Shown: piece after piece, positions 53,489 through 62,183 of the stretch
Position numbering within the stretch: the stretch's first letter is position 1
Layout: every line of letters begins with the position of its first letter
Origin: Flavobacteriales bacterium
Lineage (GTDB): Bacteria; Bacteroidota; Bacteroidia; Flavobacteriales_D; Parvicellaceae
Length of the DNA: 64,000 bases
Assembly: GCA_020631555.1 (NCBI GenBank)
Contig: JAHDGY010000003.1
Span: 27,512 to 91,511, forward strand
Reading direction: 5' to 3'
The notes under the pieces: generated by a model
Database searches by the model: none
What the model was told of the DNA's origin: nothing
What the model saw: the letters and a program-made list of their open reading frames with translations, nothing else
Translations under genes and position numbers: made by a program

Positions 53489-55198
53489 ATGGGAGCAGCT
53501 TTGTCAGAACAAGAATTGGTAAGACGTGAATCTTTAGCAAAATTGAGAGAATTCGGAATTAATCCATTTCCTGCAGAACTTTATCCGGTAAGCCATCTTA
53601 GTAAATCTATCAAAGCGAATTACGAAGAAGGCCAAGAAGTATGCGTTGCCGGTCGTTTGATGCGAAAAAAGGTGCAAGGAAAAGCCGCCTTTGCAGAACT
53701 TCAGGATAGCGAAGGTAGAATCCAAATTTACTTTAATCGGGATGAAATTTGCCCCGATGAAGATAAGACATTGTACAACGAGGTTTTCAAACGATTGCTC
53801 GATTTAGGGGATATTCTGGGTATTGAAGGAACATTATTCAAAACTCAGGTTGGTGAAATAACGATTCAAGTTAAACGGTTTACTGTTTTGAGTAAATCGC
53901 TAAAACCCCTCCCTCAACCTAGAACAGATCAAGAAGGAAAAGTTCACGATGCTTTTACTGATCCAGAATTAAGGTATCGTCAGCGCTACGTGGATTTGAT
54001 TGTCAATCCTCAAGTGAAGCAAACTTTTATGACCAGAACCAAAGTCATGAATGAAATGCGACGATTTTTTAATGACAAAGGGTATTTCGAAGTTGAAACT
54101 CCAATTTTGCAACCTATTCCAGGCGGAGCTTCGGCTAGGCCTTTTATTACGCATCACAATGCGCTAAACATTCCCTTATATCTACGTATTGCTAACGAAC
54201 TTTACTTGAAGCGACTAATAGTTGGTGGCTTTGACGGTGTTTACGAATTCGCCAAAGACTTTAGAAATGAAGGAATGGACCGGACCCACAATCCGGAATT
54301 TACCGTGATGGAAATCTATGTAGCATATAAAGACTACAACTGGATGATGGACTTTACGGAAGAAATGCTGGAGAATGTCGCGATGGCCGTGCATGGAAAA
54401 GCAGAATTCATGGTTGGCGAGAATGAAATCAGTTTCAAGCGTCCATTCAAAAGAATTTCTATGACCGATGCCATTAAAGAGCATACGGGCTTTGACATTA
54501 CTGGAAAATCTGAAGAAGAACTCGCAGGCTGGTGCAAAGCAAACGGAATTGAGGTTGACGACTCTATGGGTAAAGGAAAACTGATTGACGAAATTTTCGG
54601 AGAAAAATGTGAACACACCTATATTCAACCGACCTTCATAACTGACTATCCTAAAGAGATGTCTCCTCTTTGCAAAACCCATAGAGAGGATGAGAACCTA
54701 ACGGAACGATTTGAACTAATGGTTAATGGGAAAGAAATTGCTAATGCCTATTCAGAGCTGAACGACCCGATTGATCAAAGAGAAAGATTTGAGGAGCAAT
54801 TGAAGCTTTCTGAAAAGGGAGATGATGAAGCTATGTTTATTGATCAAGACTTTTTGCGTGCCTTGGAATACGGTATGCCTCCTACGTCAGGAATGGGTAT
54901 CGGAATTGATCGATTGGTGATGTTGATAACAAATCAAGCCTCGATTCAAGAAGTTCTTTTCTTTCCTCAAATGAAACCAGAAACTTTTGCTTCGGAAAAC
55001 AAGATTGATTTAAAAGAAAATGAGCAAGCCATTTTTAACATTATCTCGGATAAAAAATCAATGGCATTGAACGACCTCAAGGAAGCAGTTGGCTTATCCA
55101 ATAAACAATGGGACAAAGGGATAAAAAACCTTGGAAAACTGGGAATAACTAAGGTCGTAAAAACAGATGACGCTCTGCTAGTTGAACTAATCGACTAA
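53489..55198 (+). CDS. lysS: lysyl-tRNA synthetase, class II
   Basis: 569 residues from the ATG at 53489; the track start lies upstream of the promoter. N-terminal OB-fold (VCVAGRLMRKKVQGKAAFAELQD), motif 1 (FFNDKGYFEVETPILQPIPGGASARPF), motif 2 (FRNEGMDRTHNPEFTVMEIY), motif 3 (GMGIGIDRLVMLI). After the usual end near residue 500 there is an extension of about 65 residues (AIFNIISDKKSMALNDLKEAVGLSNKQWDKGIK) that looks like a winged helix. From memory many Bacteroidota LysS proteins are this long. Monocistronic. Confidence 0.95.
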   Translation: MGAALSEQELVRRESLAKLREFGINPFPAELYPVSHLSKSIKANYEEGQEVCVAGRLMRKKVQGKAAFAELQDSEGRIQIYFNRDEICPDEDKTLYNEVFKRLLDLGDILGIEGTLFKTQVGEITIQVKRFTVLSKSLKPLPQPRTDQEGKVHDAFTDPELRYRQRYVDLIVNPQVKQTFMTRTKVMNEMRRFFNDKGYFEVETPILQPIPGGASARPFITHHNALNIPLYLRIANELYLKRLIVGGFDGVYEFAKDFRNEGMDRTHNPEFTVMEIYVAYKDYNWMMDFTEEMLENVAMAVHGKAEFMVGENEISFKRPFKRISMTDAIKEHTGFDITGKSEEELAGWCKANGIEVDDSMGKGKLIDEIFGEKCEHTYIQPTFITDYPKEMSPLCKTHREDENLTERFELMVNGKEIANAYSELNDPIDQRERFEEQLKLSEKGDDEAMFIDQDFLRALEYGMPPTSGMGIGIDRLVMLITNQASIQEVLFFPQMKPETFASENKIDLKENEQAIFNIISDKKSMALNDLKEAVGLSNKQWDKGIKNLGKLGITKVVKTDDALLVELID

Positions 55199-55818
55199 TC
55201 AAACATTAAGGCTAATCACCCGTTACCAAAGGAATACAATATCATAAAATACTGAAGCCTAGTAAAATAAACCAAAATTGCTGTAACTAAATTTCGGCAT
55301 CATGCGTCTCAAATCAAATAGGAAAGCAAGATTGCTATTCTATGATTCCAGAGCAAAACCAAACAACTATTTAACTAGCAACAGAAGCCTCATTTTAGCA
55401 ACTTCTTGGAATGGCTGCTTATCAAGAAAACTTGACATCATACTTAGCACTTAGTTTGTTCGATCAAGTCTATTGAATACGATTAAAAATGAAGTAATCT
55501 CGTCTGCAGAAATTTAGCTCAAAAGAACCGTTCAGGCACTTTGGAGTATAAGCAACAATTATAAAAAGAGAATTCGCATGGACGAAACTGTACAGCAGTA
55601 TGTGCCGCTCATTTTTAGACGTTTTGAACACTCCAGCGAACAATCAATTTGCAATTATTATTATTCGCCACACAACTGCAATTAACATTTATTAACTTAA
55701 ATTAAATCGCTCTTTCGCTAGGAGTAACGACCTTAGAGCTGTTAAACTTTGAATATAACGTTACGTCAATAGCTGGTTCTTTTAGTGACCATTCTTTTGT
55801 CGGTCTAAAACTTAAAAA
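55199..55818. other. intergenic region between lysS and the S9 peptidase gene
   Basis: 620 bp without an assignable gene. A 35-codon frame from an ATG near 55578 (MDETVQQYVPLIF) has no known relatives that I recognise. No hairpin terminator is obvious after lysS and no TAnnTTTG box stands before the peptidase gene; an upstream TTCTTTTG near 55791 is the closest. Confidence 0.4.
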
Positions 55819-57849
55819 ATGAAAACTATGCAACTAGCCAGATCTCGGGCTTATTCAATTCCAATCCTCAAAGTAAAAGCAAAATTGACAGCGATTCTTA
55901 GTCTATTCTTCGGACTTGGTGTCATTGCCCAAAACGATAAACTTCCCGGAGATCCATCCTTACCATCTTCGAAACAAGAACTGGCTAAAATTGCCAAGTT
56001 GGAAACAAAAAAATATAAATACTCTGTTCGCGATTATTTTCAAAAGCCGAATCAATTCTCGTTTAAGTTCTCCCCTGATGGGCAATTTCTATCCTATAAG
56101 GAGAAGGACAAAAACGGCAAGAACCATGTTTATGTTAAAAATATTGAAAGTGGCAAAATTAGTCGCGCGATTGAAGAAGGTGAAAACTTGATTCTAGGCT
56201 ACTACTGGGCAAATAGCAACCGTTTGATATACTTAAAAGATAAGGGAGGAGATGAAAACTACCATTTGTTCGCTGTGAATATTGATGGCAAAAACGACCT
56301 AGAACTAACCCCCTTCGAAGGAGTCAAAGCAAGTTTTATTAGCCTACTTAAAGACCAAAAGGAGTTTGTGATAATTTCCATGAACAAAACTAACCCACAA
56401 GTTTTCGAACCTTACAAAATTAATATCAACACCGGTAAGCTAGAAAAGTTGTTCGACAACAAAGATCCTATGAATCCAATTGTTGGTTACGAATTTGACA
56501 AAACCGGCAAACTAAGAGGATACACCAAACAAGTAAATGGAACAGAACTCTCTCTCTATTACCGATCCGATAAAGAATTCTCCAAGTTGAAAACAACAAA
56601 TTGGCGAGATGATTTTCATATACTTGATTTCGACTACACAACCGATTACGAGCACGACGCTTTTGTTAAAACCAATTTACATAGCGACAAATCGGAAATT
56701 CATTTATATGATCTGAAAGAAAAGAAGACGATTAAGAAACTCTTTAGCGATAACACCTTTGATATTGGCGGAATAAGTCGATCACGAAAAAGAGGCTACG
56801 AAATTGACTACTACTATTACACTGGTGAGAAATCAGTTTCGGTACCTGTAAGTTCTACCTTTAAAAAGCTTCACAATAAATGTATTGCGCAATTTAAGGG
56901 TCTAGAATTTAATATAGTTAGCACTACGGACGACGAAGATCGGCTTTTGATATACGTTTCAAGCGATAAACTTTATGGCGTTTATTACGTGTACGATGTT
57001 AAAAAGGATGAGTTTAAAGAAGTCTTTAACCTGATGCCACAACTCGATCCTAACGACATGGCTGAAATGAAACCAATTAAATTCAAGTCGCGAGACGGAC
57101 TTGATTTGTATGGCTATATAACCATTCCTAAAGCTGCCGCCAAGGGTAAGGTTCCAATGATTGTAAATCCTCACGGTGGACCATACGGACCACGAGATTA
57201 TTGGGGATTTAATCCAGAATCTCAGTTGTTCGCAAGTAGAGGGTATGCGACTTTGCAAATTAACTTTAGAGGGTCCGGTGGATATGGAAAAAAGTTATTC
57301 TTAGCTGGATGTAAGCAGATTGGCAGAAAAATGCTCAATGATTTGGAAGATGGTGTAGCTTATGCAAAAACCTTAGGCTTCATTGATGAACGTAAAATTG
57401 GGATCTTCGGGGCAAGTTATGGAGGGCTGGCTACGCTGGGAAGTCTTGTAAAAACTCCTGACCTGTACACATGCGGCGTTGATTACGTTGGCGTTTCCAA
57501 CCTATTCACTTTTTTTAAATCATTTCCTCCGTATTGGAAGCCCTATATCATGAAAGTTCGGGAACAATGGTATGATGAAACTTCGGAAGAAGAGAATAAA
57601 ATAATGAAACAAGTATCACCTGCACTAAATGTAGATAAAATCACTAAACCACTTTTAGTGGTGCAGGGAGCGAACGACTCTAGGGTTAACATCGACGAAT
57701 CTGACCAGGTAGTAAAGTCACTGCGGAGTCGGGGTGTCGATGTTCCTTACATGGTAAAATACGATGAGGGGCACGGATTTAGAAAGGAATCCAACCGCAT
57801 TGAACTGTACGAAACCATGATGGGCTTTTTCGCAAAGCATTTGAACTAA
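55819..57849 (+). CDS. S9-family prolyl-oligopeptidase-type serine peptidase
   Basis: 676 residues. An N-terminal export signal (LTAILSLFFGLGVIAQ after a long basic start) is followed by a beta-propeller of about 380 residues (FSPDGQFLSYKEKDKNG, YLKDKGGDENYHLFAV) and an alpha/beta hydrolase domain. The nucleophile is in GIFGASYGGLATLGSL, the Asp in VVQGANDSRVNIDES and the His in YDEGHGF. Upstream, VNPHGGPYGPRDYWGF carries the oxyanion HGGP. It probably cleaves short peptides in the periplasm. Monocistronic, converging with tig. Confidence 0.92.
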   Translation: MKTMQLARSRAYSIPILKVKAKLTAILSLFFGLGVIAQNDKLPGDPSLPSSKQELAKIAKLETKKYKYSVRDYFQKPNQFSFKFSPDGQFLSYKEKDKNGKNHVYVKNIESGKISRAIEEGENLILGYYWANSNRLIYLKDKGGDENYHLFAVNIDGKNDLELTPFEGVKASFISLLKDQKEFVIISMNKTNPQVFEPYKININTGKLEKLFDNKDPMNPIVGYEFDKTGKLRGYTKQVNGTELSLYYRSDKEFSKLKTTNWRDDFHILDFDYTTDYEHDAFVKTNLHSDKSEIHLYDLKEKKTIKKLFSDNTFDIGGISRSRKRGYEIDYYYYTGEKSVSVPVSSTFKKLHNKCIAQFKGLEFNIVSTTDDEDRLLIYVSSDKLYGVYYVYDVKKDEFKEVFNLMPQLDPNDMAEMKPIKFKSRDGLDLYGYITIPKAAAKGKVPMIVNPHGGPYGPRDYWGFNPESQLFASRGYATLQINFRGSGGYGKKLFLAGCKQIGRKMLNDLEDGVAYAKTLGFIDERKIGIFGASYGGLATLGSLVKTPDLYTCGVDYVGVSNLFTFFKSFPPYWKPYIMKVREQWYDETSEEENKIMKQVSPALNVDKITKPLLVVQGANDSRVNIDESDQVVKSLRSRGVDVPYMVKYDEGHGFRKESNRIELYETMMGFFAKHLN

Positions 57850-57871
57850 AATCTTGAGGGCTTCCGAAAAC

Positions 57872-57913
57872 AACAATGCCGGCAATTGGAAAATCAAAAA
57901 TGCCGGCATTGTT
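57872..57913. terminator. bidirectional terminator between the S9 peptidase gene and tig
   Basis: 13-bp perfect stem AACAATGCCGGCA / TGCCGGCATTGTT with a 16-nt loop, between converging genes. T-runs flank it only weakly. Confidence 0.7.
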
Positions 57914-57933
57914 AAAATCGTTTTTTAGCTAAT

Positions 57934-59292
57934 CTACTTTTCGTAAGCCAATTTTAAGAAATCATCGTAACTCACTTGCTCCTCATCAAGCTTGATGGTT
58001 TCCTTCAAAAAGGCAATAAGCTTTTGATCGTATAGCATATCAAAAATTCGCTTCGCTTCATCTTGACTTTTCAACACCTTCAAAGCACTCTTAGTAAGCT
58101 CATCCTCTTCCGGAATTGGCATATTGTATTGGGCATAATTATTAGCGATTAGCCCCTTTGCAAATCCAAGAACCTCTTCCTCGTCTACCTGCAATTCGTT
58201 TTCCTCGATCAATTTTTTCTCAATCAACTGCCACTTCAAACTATCGGCATAATCATCGTATTCCTTATCAACTTCCTCTCTTGAAATTTCCTTTTCATTG
58301 GAAGCCATGATCCACTTTTTCAGAAATTCATCTGGTAAGTTCATCCCCAACTTCTCCGTCATTTTCTTCGAAAAGTCTCGTTTAAACAATCGGTCACTAT
58401 CTTTTTCAAAACTCACTTCCAATTCCTTCGAAATTCTATCTCTAAATTCTTCCTCCGAATTGATGTTTCCCTCTCCGTAAATCTTATCAAACAACTCTTG
58501 ATTCGTCTCAGCAGGTTGCATTTGCTTAATCTCCGTAAACGTAAAATTAAAGCTAGACTCAAGTCTTTCGGCTTCTTCCTTCGGAATACCAAGCATAGCC
58601 CCCATATCGGCAGCTCCGCGAGAGACCGATTTAGGATCTAAATTTTCAACGGTATCTCCAACTTTCTTACCAATAAAAGATTTCTTGATCTTCTCATCCT
58701 GAATATACTCGATCGACACTGTTGACGAATGACGAATTCCGCCCTCTTTTTCCGATCCATCTTCGGCAAGTTCTGCAAATAACCCAAGAATCATATCTCT
58801 TTCTTCTGCAACCTCCCCTTGAGTCAATTTTCCATATCTTCTTGCGAAGTCTTCTACCTGCTTATCGATAAGTTCGTCATCCACTTTCAGCTTAACATAC
58901 TTATGCTTCTCTCTTTTAGAAAGTTTAATTTCAAAATTTGGTGCCAAACCGATTTCGTAACTAAACTCAAAATCCGATGGATTGTGCCAATCGTATTGCT
59001 CTGCCTCATTTTCCTTTGGCAAAGGATTCCCAAGTACTTCTAGTTTATTTTCTCTGATATGAGACTGGAGTGAAGAACTTAATACCTTATTGATTTCTTC
59101 CGCCAAAACAGAAGGGCCATACTTTTTCTTGATAACCCCAATAGGAACCTTGCCGTTTCTAAATCCCGGTAGATTCAACTGACTACGGTATTTCTTAAGC
59201 GACTTTTCGTACTGCTCCTTATAATCTTCCGGACCAATTTTAATCTTAACGACTGCATTCAATTCGTCAATGTTCTCCTGCGTAATATCCAT
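57934..59292 (-). CDS. tig: trigger factor
   Basis: 452 residues from the ATG at 59292 (MDITQENIDELNAVVKIKIG); the track start adds 13 codons that are not conserved. Ribosome-binding signature YRSQLNLPGFRNGKVPIGVIKKKYG is clear. A central FKBP-like PPIase segment (ERDMILGLFAEL ... FIGKKVGDTV) and a helical C-terminal chaperone domain follow. The peptidyl-prolyl core is divergent, as usual in Bacteroidota. It folds nascent chains at the ribosome exit. Monocistronic, with its own promoter about 140 bp upstream. Confidence 0.92.
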   Translation of the reverse strand: MDITQENIDELNAVVKIKIGPEDYKEQYEKSLKKYRSQLNLPGFRNGKVPIGVIKKKYGPSVLAEEINKVLSSSLQSHIRENKLEVLGNPLPKENEAEQYDWHNPSDFEFSYEIGLAPNFEIKLSKREKHKYVKLKVDDELIDKQVEDFARRYGKLTQGEVAEERDMILGLFAELAEDGSEKEGGIRHSSTVSIEYIQDEKIKKSFIGKKVGDTVENLDPKSVSRGAADMGAMLGIPKEEAERLESSFNFTFTEIKQMQPAETNQELFDKIYGEGNINSEEEFRDRISKELEVSFEKDSDRLFKRDFSKKMTEKLGMNLPDEFLKKWIMASNEKEISREEVDKEYDDYADSLKWQLIEKKLIEENELQVDEEEVLGFAKGLIANNYAQYNMPIPEEDELTKSALKVLKSQDEAKRIFDMLYDQKLIAFLKETIKLDEEQVSYDDFLKLAYEK

Positions 59293-59432
59293 ATCTGCAT
59301 AAAATAAAATGGCACAAACCCTTAGGTCCATACCAAATCAAAATAAACCTGTTTGTGACGATCTCCTTAAAAACTACAAGATCTTTCCTCCTAACCGCAT
59401 GTAACGCCCATTAGGATAAACAAAAAGGACCG

Positions 59433-59461
59433 CAAAGGTAACAAATATTAAAAGGAACCAA
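59433..59461 (-). promoter_or_regulatory. promoter of tig
   Basis: Minus strand TTG, an 18-bp spacer and TACCTTTG. Exact -7 and -33 elements. It implies a leader of about 134 nt. Confidence 0.5.
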
Positions 59462-59490
59462 ATCTTTTACAAGACTTCAATACAAGCTAA

Positions 59491-60267
59491 TTAGGCTTCA
59501 GCCATTAAATCTTTGTTAACGTAGACCAAGTTATCTCCTTTTGCATACTGAACAAAATTGTGATGATCAATAACCGAATAAAACGATAAAGCACAACCAG
59601 GCTTAAATCGATCGTGCAATTCGATAATAAGAACATCCACTTTATCGATCCAGGATTTGTAATTTTCTTCGAATAGCTCCTTTTCAGTACCCTCAACATC
59701 CAACTTCAAAATCCCTATTCTGTCTTCTCCTGAATTGGCAAGAACGCTTTCAATTGTAACCGCAGGAAACCCGTCCGGGTCATTTTCTTCAACCTGCTCT
59801 ACCCTGAACCCTGTTTTACCAGAATCTGGATTGGAAATCTTCACCAATCCGTCATTTACCCATATCGCTGAACAAATACCTTCAAACTTCTCATATCCCC
59901 CACAGTTCATTTGCAAAACTTTAAAATTGGATTCATCCGGTTCAATAGAAATCGTTTTCACCCCATTAAATTTATTCATCAAATGCAACGCCGCATAACC
60001 AACGTTGGCCCCAGCATCGATAATCAACTTCGGATTTATATTCTCTGGCAAACGAAACTCTGTGTGCACAAAATTTTCGTAAAAGTTACTTACGTCCGAA
60101 GTTCCTAGACGGACATAAACTGGACGTTTGGCTTGACGGATATTAACCGAAATTAACTCCTCACCTTCAACAGGCTTTGCCAATGCCTTTGCAACCTTAG
60201 GGCCATCAATTAATCCAAATTTTGAAATTACAGGAGCGAAATGCTCAATCCAACGGACAATCTTCAT
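59491..60267 (-). CDS. FkbM-family methyltransferase
   Basis: 258 residues. SAM-binding fold of the FkbM family: LIIDAGANVGYAALHLMNKF, TISIEPDESNFKVLQMN, then VTIESVLANSGEDRIGILKLDVEGTEKELFEE. This type O-methylates sugars or small molecules; the target is not known. It stands alone next to the integrase remnant and may be either core or part of the accessory segment. Confidence 0.87.
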   Translation of the reverse strand: MKIVRWIEHFAPVISKFGLIDGPKVAKALAKPVEGEELISVNIRQAKRPVYVRLGTSDVSNFYENFVHTEFRLPENINPKLIIDAGANVGYAALHLMNKFNGVKTISIEPDESNFKVLQMNCGGYEKFEGICSAIWVNDGLVKISNPDSGKTGFRVEQVEENDPDGFPAVTIESVLANSGEDRIGILKLDVEGTEKELFEENYKSWIDKVDVLIIELHDRFKPGCALSFYSVIDHHNFVQYAKGDNLVYVNKDLMAEA

Positions 60268-60373
60268 CTTTTCAGAGGTTTGTGTAATGAAATTAAAACA
60301 TGTTAAATGTAATACACTTAACCAATAAAAGTGATGATTGCTCTGGTTTTATTCAAATCAATCTCCGTTTGAT

Positions 60374-61093
60374 ATGGCGACAGTGAATTTTTATTTAGTC
60401 CGTAGGAATAGGGGAGAGCGCAAAACAGTTCAGGTTAAATACTACGATAAGTTGGCGGATGGACACAAAACCGACTTCTTTCGAAGCTTAAAATTGAAGG
60501 TATATCCCGAACAATGGAAGCCGACAATCGACAAAGAAACAAAGCGCGAAAAATGGTTGACGGATAAGGCTCCGGGCAGCTATGCGGTGAATCAAGAATT
60601 GGGGTTACTAAAGGATCGAATTTTCGAAGTCAGAAAACGATTAACGGTTACGGATAGGTATGGATTTAGTACCTACCCATCCATCGCTCAAATGTTGGAA
60701 TCGTTTCATTCAGTGTTGGACGAAAATTCATCTTTAGAAAACATCATCCGCCAGCCGAAAGTAGACCCGGAACCAGAAGAACCACAAACCGAAGTTGGAA
60801 TTACAGATTTACTTCAACGGTACATCGATGAAGGAGGCAGAGATGGAGAAATGAGTTTAGGAACTTCCCGAAACTATGCTTCGGCCAAGGATCATGTTCA
60901 GGCTTTTGAAAAGTTGCTGGATCGAAAGTTGACGTTGGACCAGCTTTCACGGAACACATTCAACGATTTCAAAGGTTATTTATTGAAGAGAAAAGATTAC
61001 GGCGGAGCAGGCTTGTTAAACTACACCGCAAAGAAGTATTTAGGCAACGTAAGGGACGTTATGCGGAATTATGAAGTAGATACCCAGAGATGA
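60374..61093 (+). pseudogene. tyrosine recombinase (integrase), N-terminal part
   Basis: 239 codons from the ATG at 60374. It shows the Arm-DNA-binding start of Bacteroidota integrases (ATVNFYLVRRNRGERKTVQVKYYDKLADGHKTDFFRSLKLKVYPEQW) and then a SAM-like core-binding domain (YASAKDHVQAFEKLLDRKLTLDQLSRNTFNDFKGYLLKR). It ends at a TGA that overlaps the ATG of the next ORF (ATGA). Together they make one recombinase in two frames, so this is either a frameshifted gene or a translationally coupled split gene. The right half is truncated, so the pair is almost surely inactive. Confidence 0.8.
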
Positions 61094-61935
61094 ACAAAGG
61101 TTACTTTAAAGGCGTTTATCCAACCGTAGACAACCAGATTGTGTTTGCCCTGTACGAAGAGTTGAACAAGCTAAAAGAACTCGATTTTCGGCAGCTAATG
61201 TTAGATCAATACTTGGTAAGATTTACCGATGCTCCAGACAATGGAGAATCCTTCTGGACTACCAAGGAGTTAAGTGAAATAATGCAGGTGACAACGGATA
61301 CGATTTGTAAGTACGTCACTCAGCACAATTTACCAGGAAACCTTACCCCGATGGGAAGTATTGAAACTTACCAATTCGATAAGGAACGTGTGATAAATTT
61401 CGTTGTCCGTTACGGATGGTATCAAGATCGGAACCTATTAATTAATCGGTCGGCCATTTACGAGCGTGTGCGGGATTGGTATTGCTTCGCTAGTGAAGCA
61501 CCTTTGAGGTTTTCCGACTTGAAAGCTCTTAATCCTACTGTTCATCTTCGTACGAGTTATGATTCCGGTGGGAGGCCTGTAAAGGCTGTTCACCTGTACC
61601 CTCAAAAAACAAAACGTCACCGGGTATTGCAGCAATTTCCATTGTCTGAATATTGCTTGTCTATTATGGATAAGTATTCGGACGAGGTTAACGAAAATCA
61701 AGTTTTGCCGATTGTCGAATCCAACGCTACGATTAACGAATCGCTAAACAAGCTATTAGAATTATCTGCGTTGTTTAACGACAAGGTTGTGGTGTACGAA
61801 GGGCGCGGCAAGGAGTTAATTGAATCTCCAGAACCTAGGTGGAAGGAATTGACCTTTCATACATCACGTCATAATTTCGGTACAAATATGGCCGCGCGCG
61901 GCATGGATGTGTTTAAGATTATGCAGCTAAGCTAA
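61090..61935 (+). pseudogene. tyrosine recombinase catalytic part with nested HTH segment, C-terminally truncated
   Basis: 281 codons, overlapping the previous ORF by 4 bp. The catalytic fold starts with VFALYEELNKLKELDF but is interrupted at about residues 55-115 by SFWTTKELSEIMQVTTDTICKYVTQHNLPG ... YQFDKERVINFV, which looks like an excisionase/MerR-type helix-turn-helix. The fold then resumes with VRDWYCFASEAPLRFSDLKAL (catalytic Arg I), LYPQKTKRHRV (Lys) and TFHTSRHNFGTNMAARGMDV (His-x-x-Arg). It stops at IMQLS, exactly before the expected GH box and the catalytic tyrosine. The break probably marks the junction with the following module. Confidence 0.78.
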
Positions 61936-61949
61936 ATTTGAGTTTCTTC

Positions 61950-62183
61950 CTATCTTACTCTTTTTCCAAAAAGAAAACCAGTACTAGCTGAAAGCATCAT
62001 GGTTAGTACTGTTTCAAGCCTCTCCGTCATGGAGCCGTCTCGCACGGCAAAGATTATAATGCACAAAATTATAATCACCAAAGCAATTAAATCCTTGTAA
62101 TTGTGATACACAAGTGCTTTTAGGCTAACATTAGGCTCCCTAACTCCTTGTATTCTTTTGTCATCAATGCGTGGCTCGCTCAT
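61950..62183 (-). CDS. small membrane protein paired with the ATPase gene
   Basis: 77 residues. A charged cytoplasmic start (MSEPRIDDKRIQGVREPNV) is followed by a strong helix at about 32-47 (LIALVIIILCIIIFAV), a short polar turn with RDGSMTERLET, and a second weaker helix at about 58-72 (VLTMMLSASTGFLFG) ending in KRVR. I do not recognise a family. The ATG overlaps the stop of the ATPase gene by 4 bp (ATGA), so the two are made together. Size and topology recall holins and small membrane toxins of defence systems, which is inference only. Confidence 0.72.
   Translation of the reverse strand: MSEPRIDDKRIQGVREPNVSLKALVYHNYKDLIALVIIILCIIIFAVRDGSMTERLETVLTMMLSASTGFLFGKRVR

Noticed and set aside
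55578-55685. 35-codon frame MDETVQQYVPLIF in the lysS-S9 peptidase gap
   Set aside because: Short, no ribosome binding site, promoter or known relatives.
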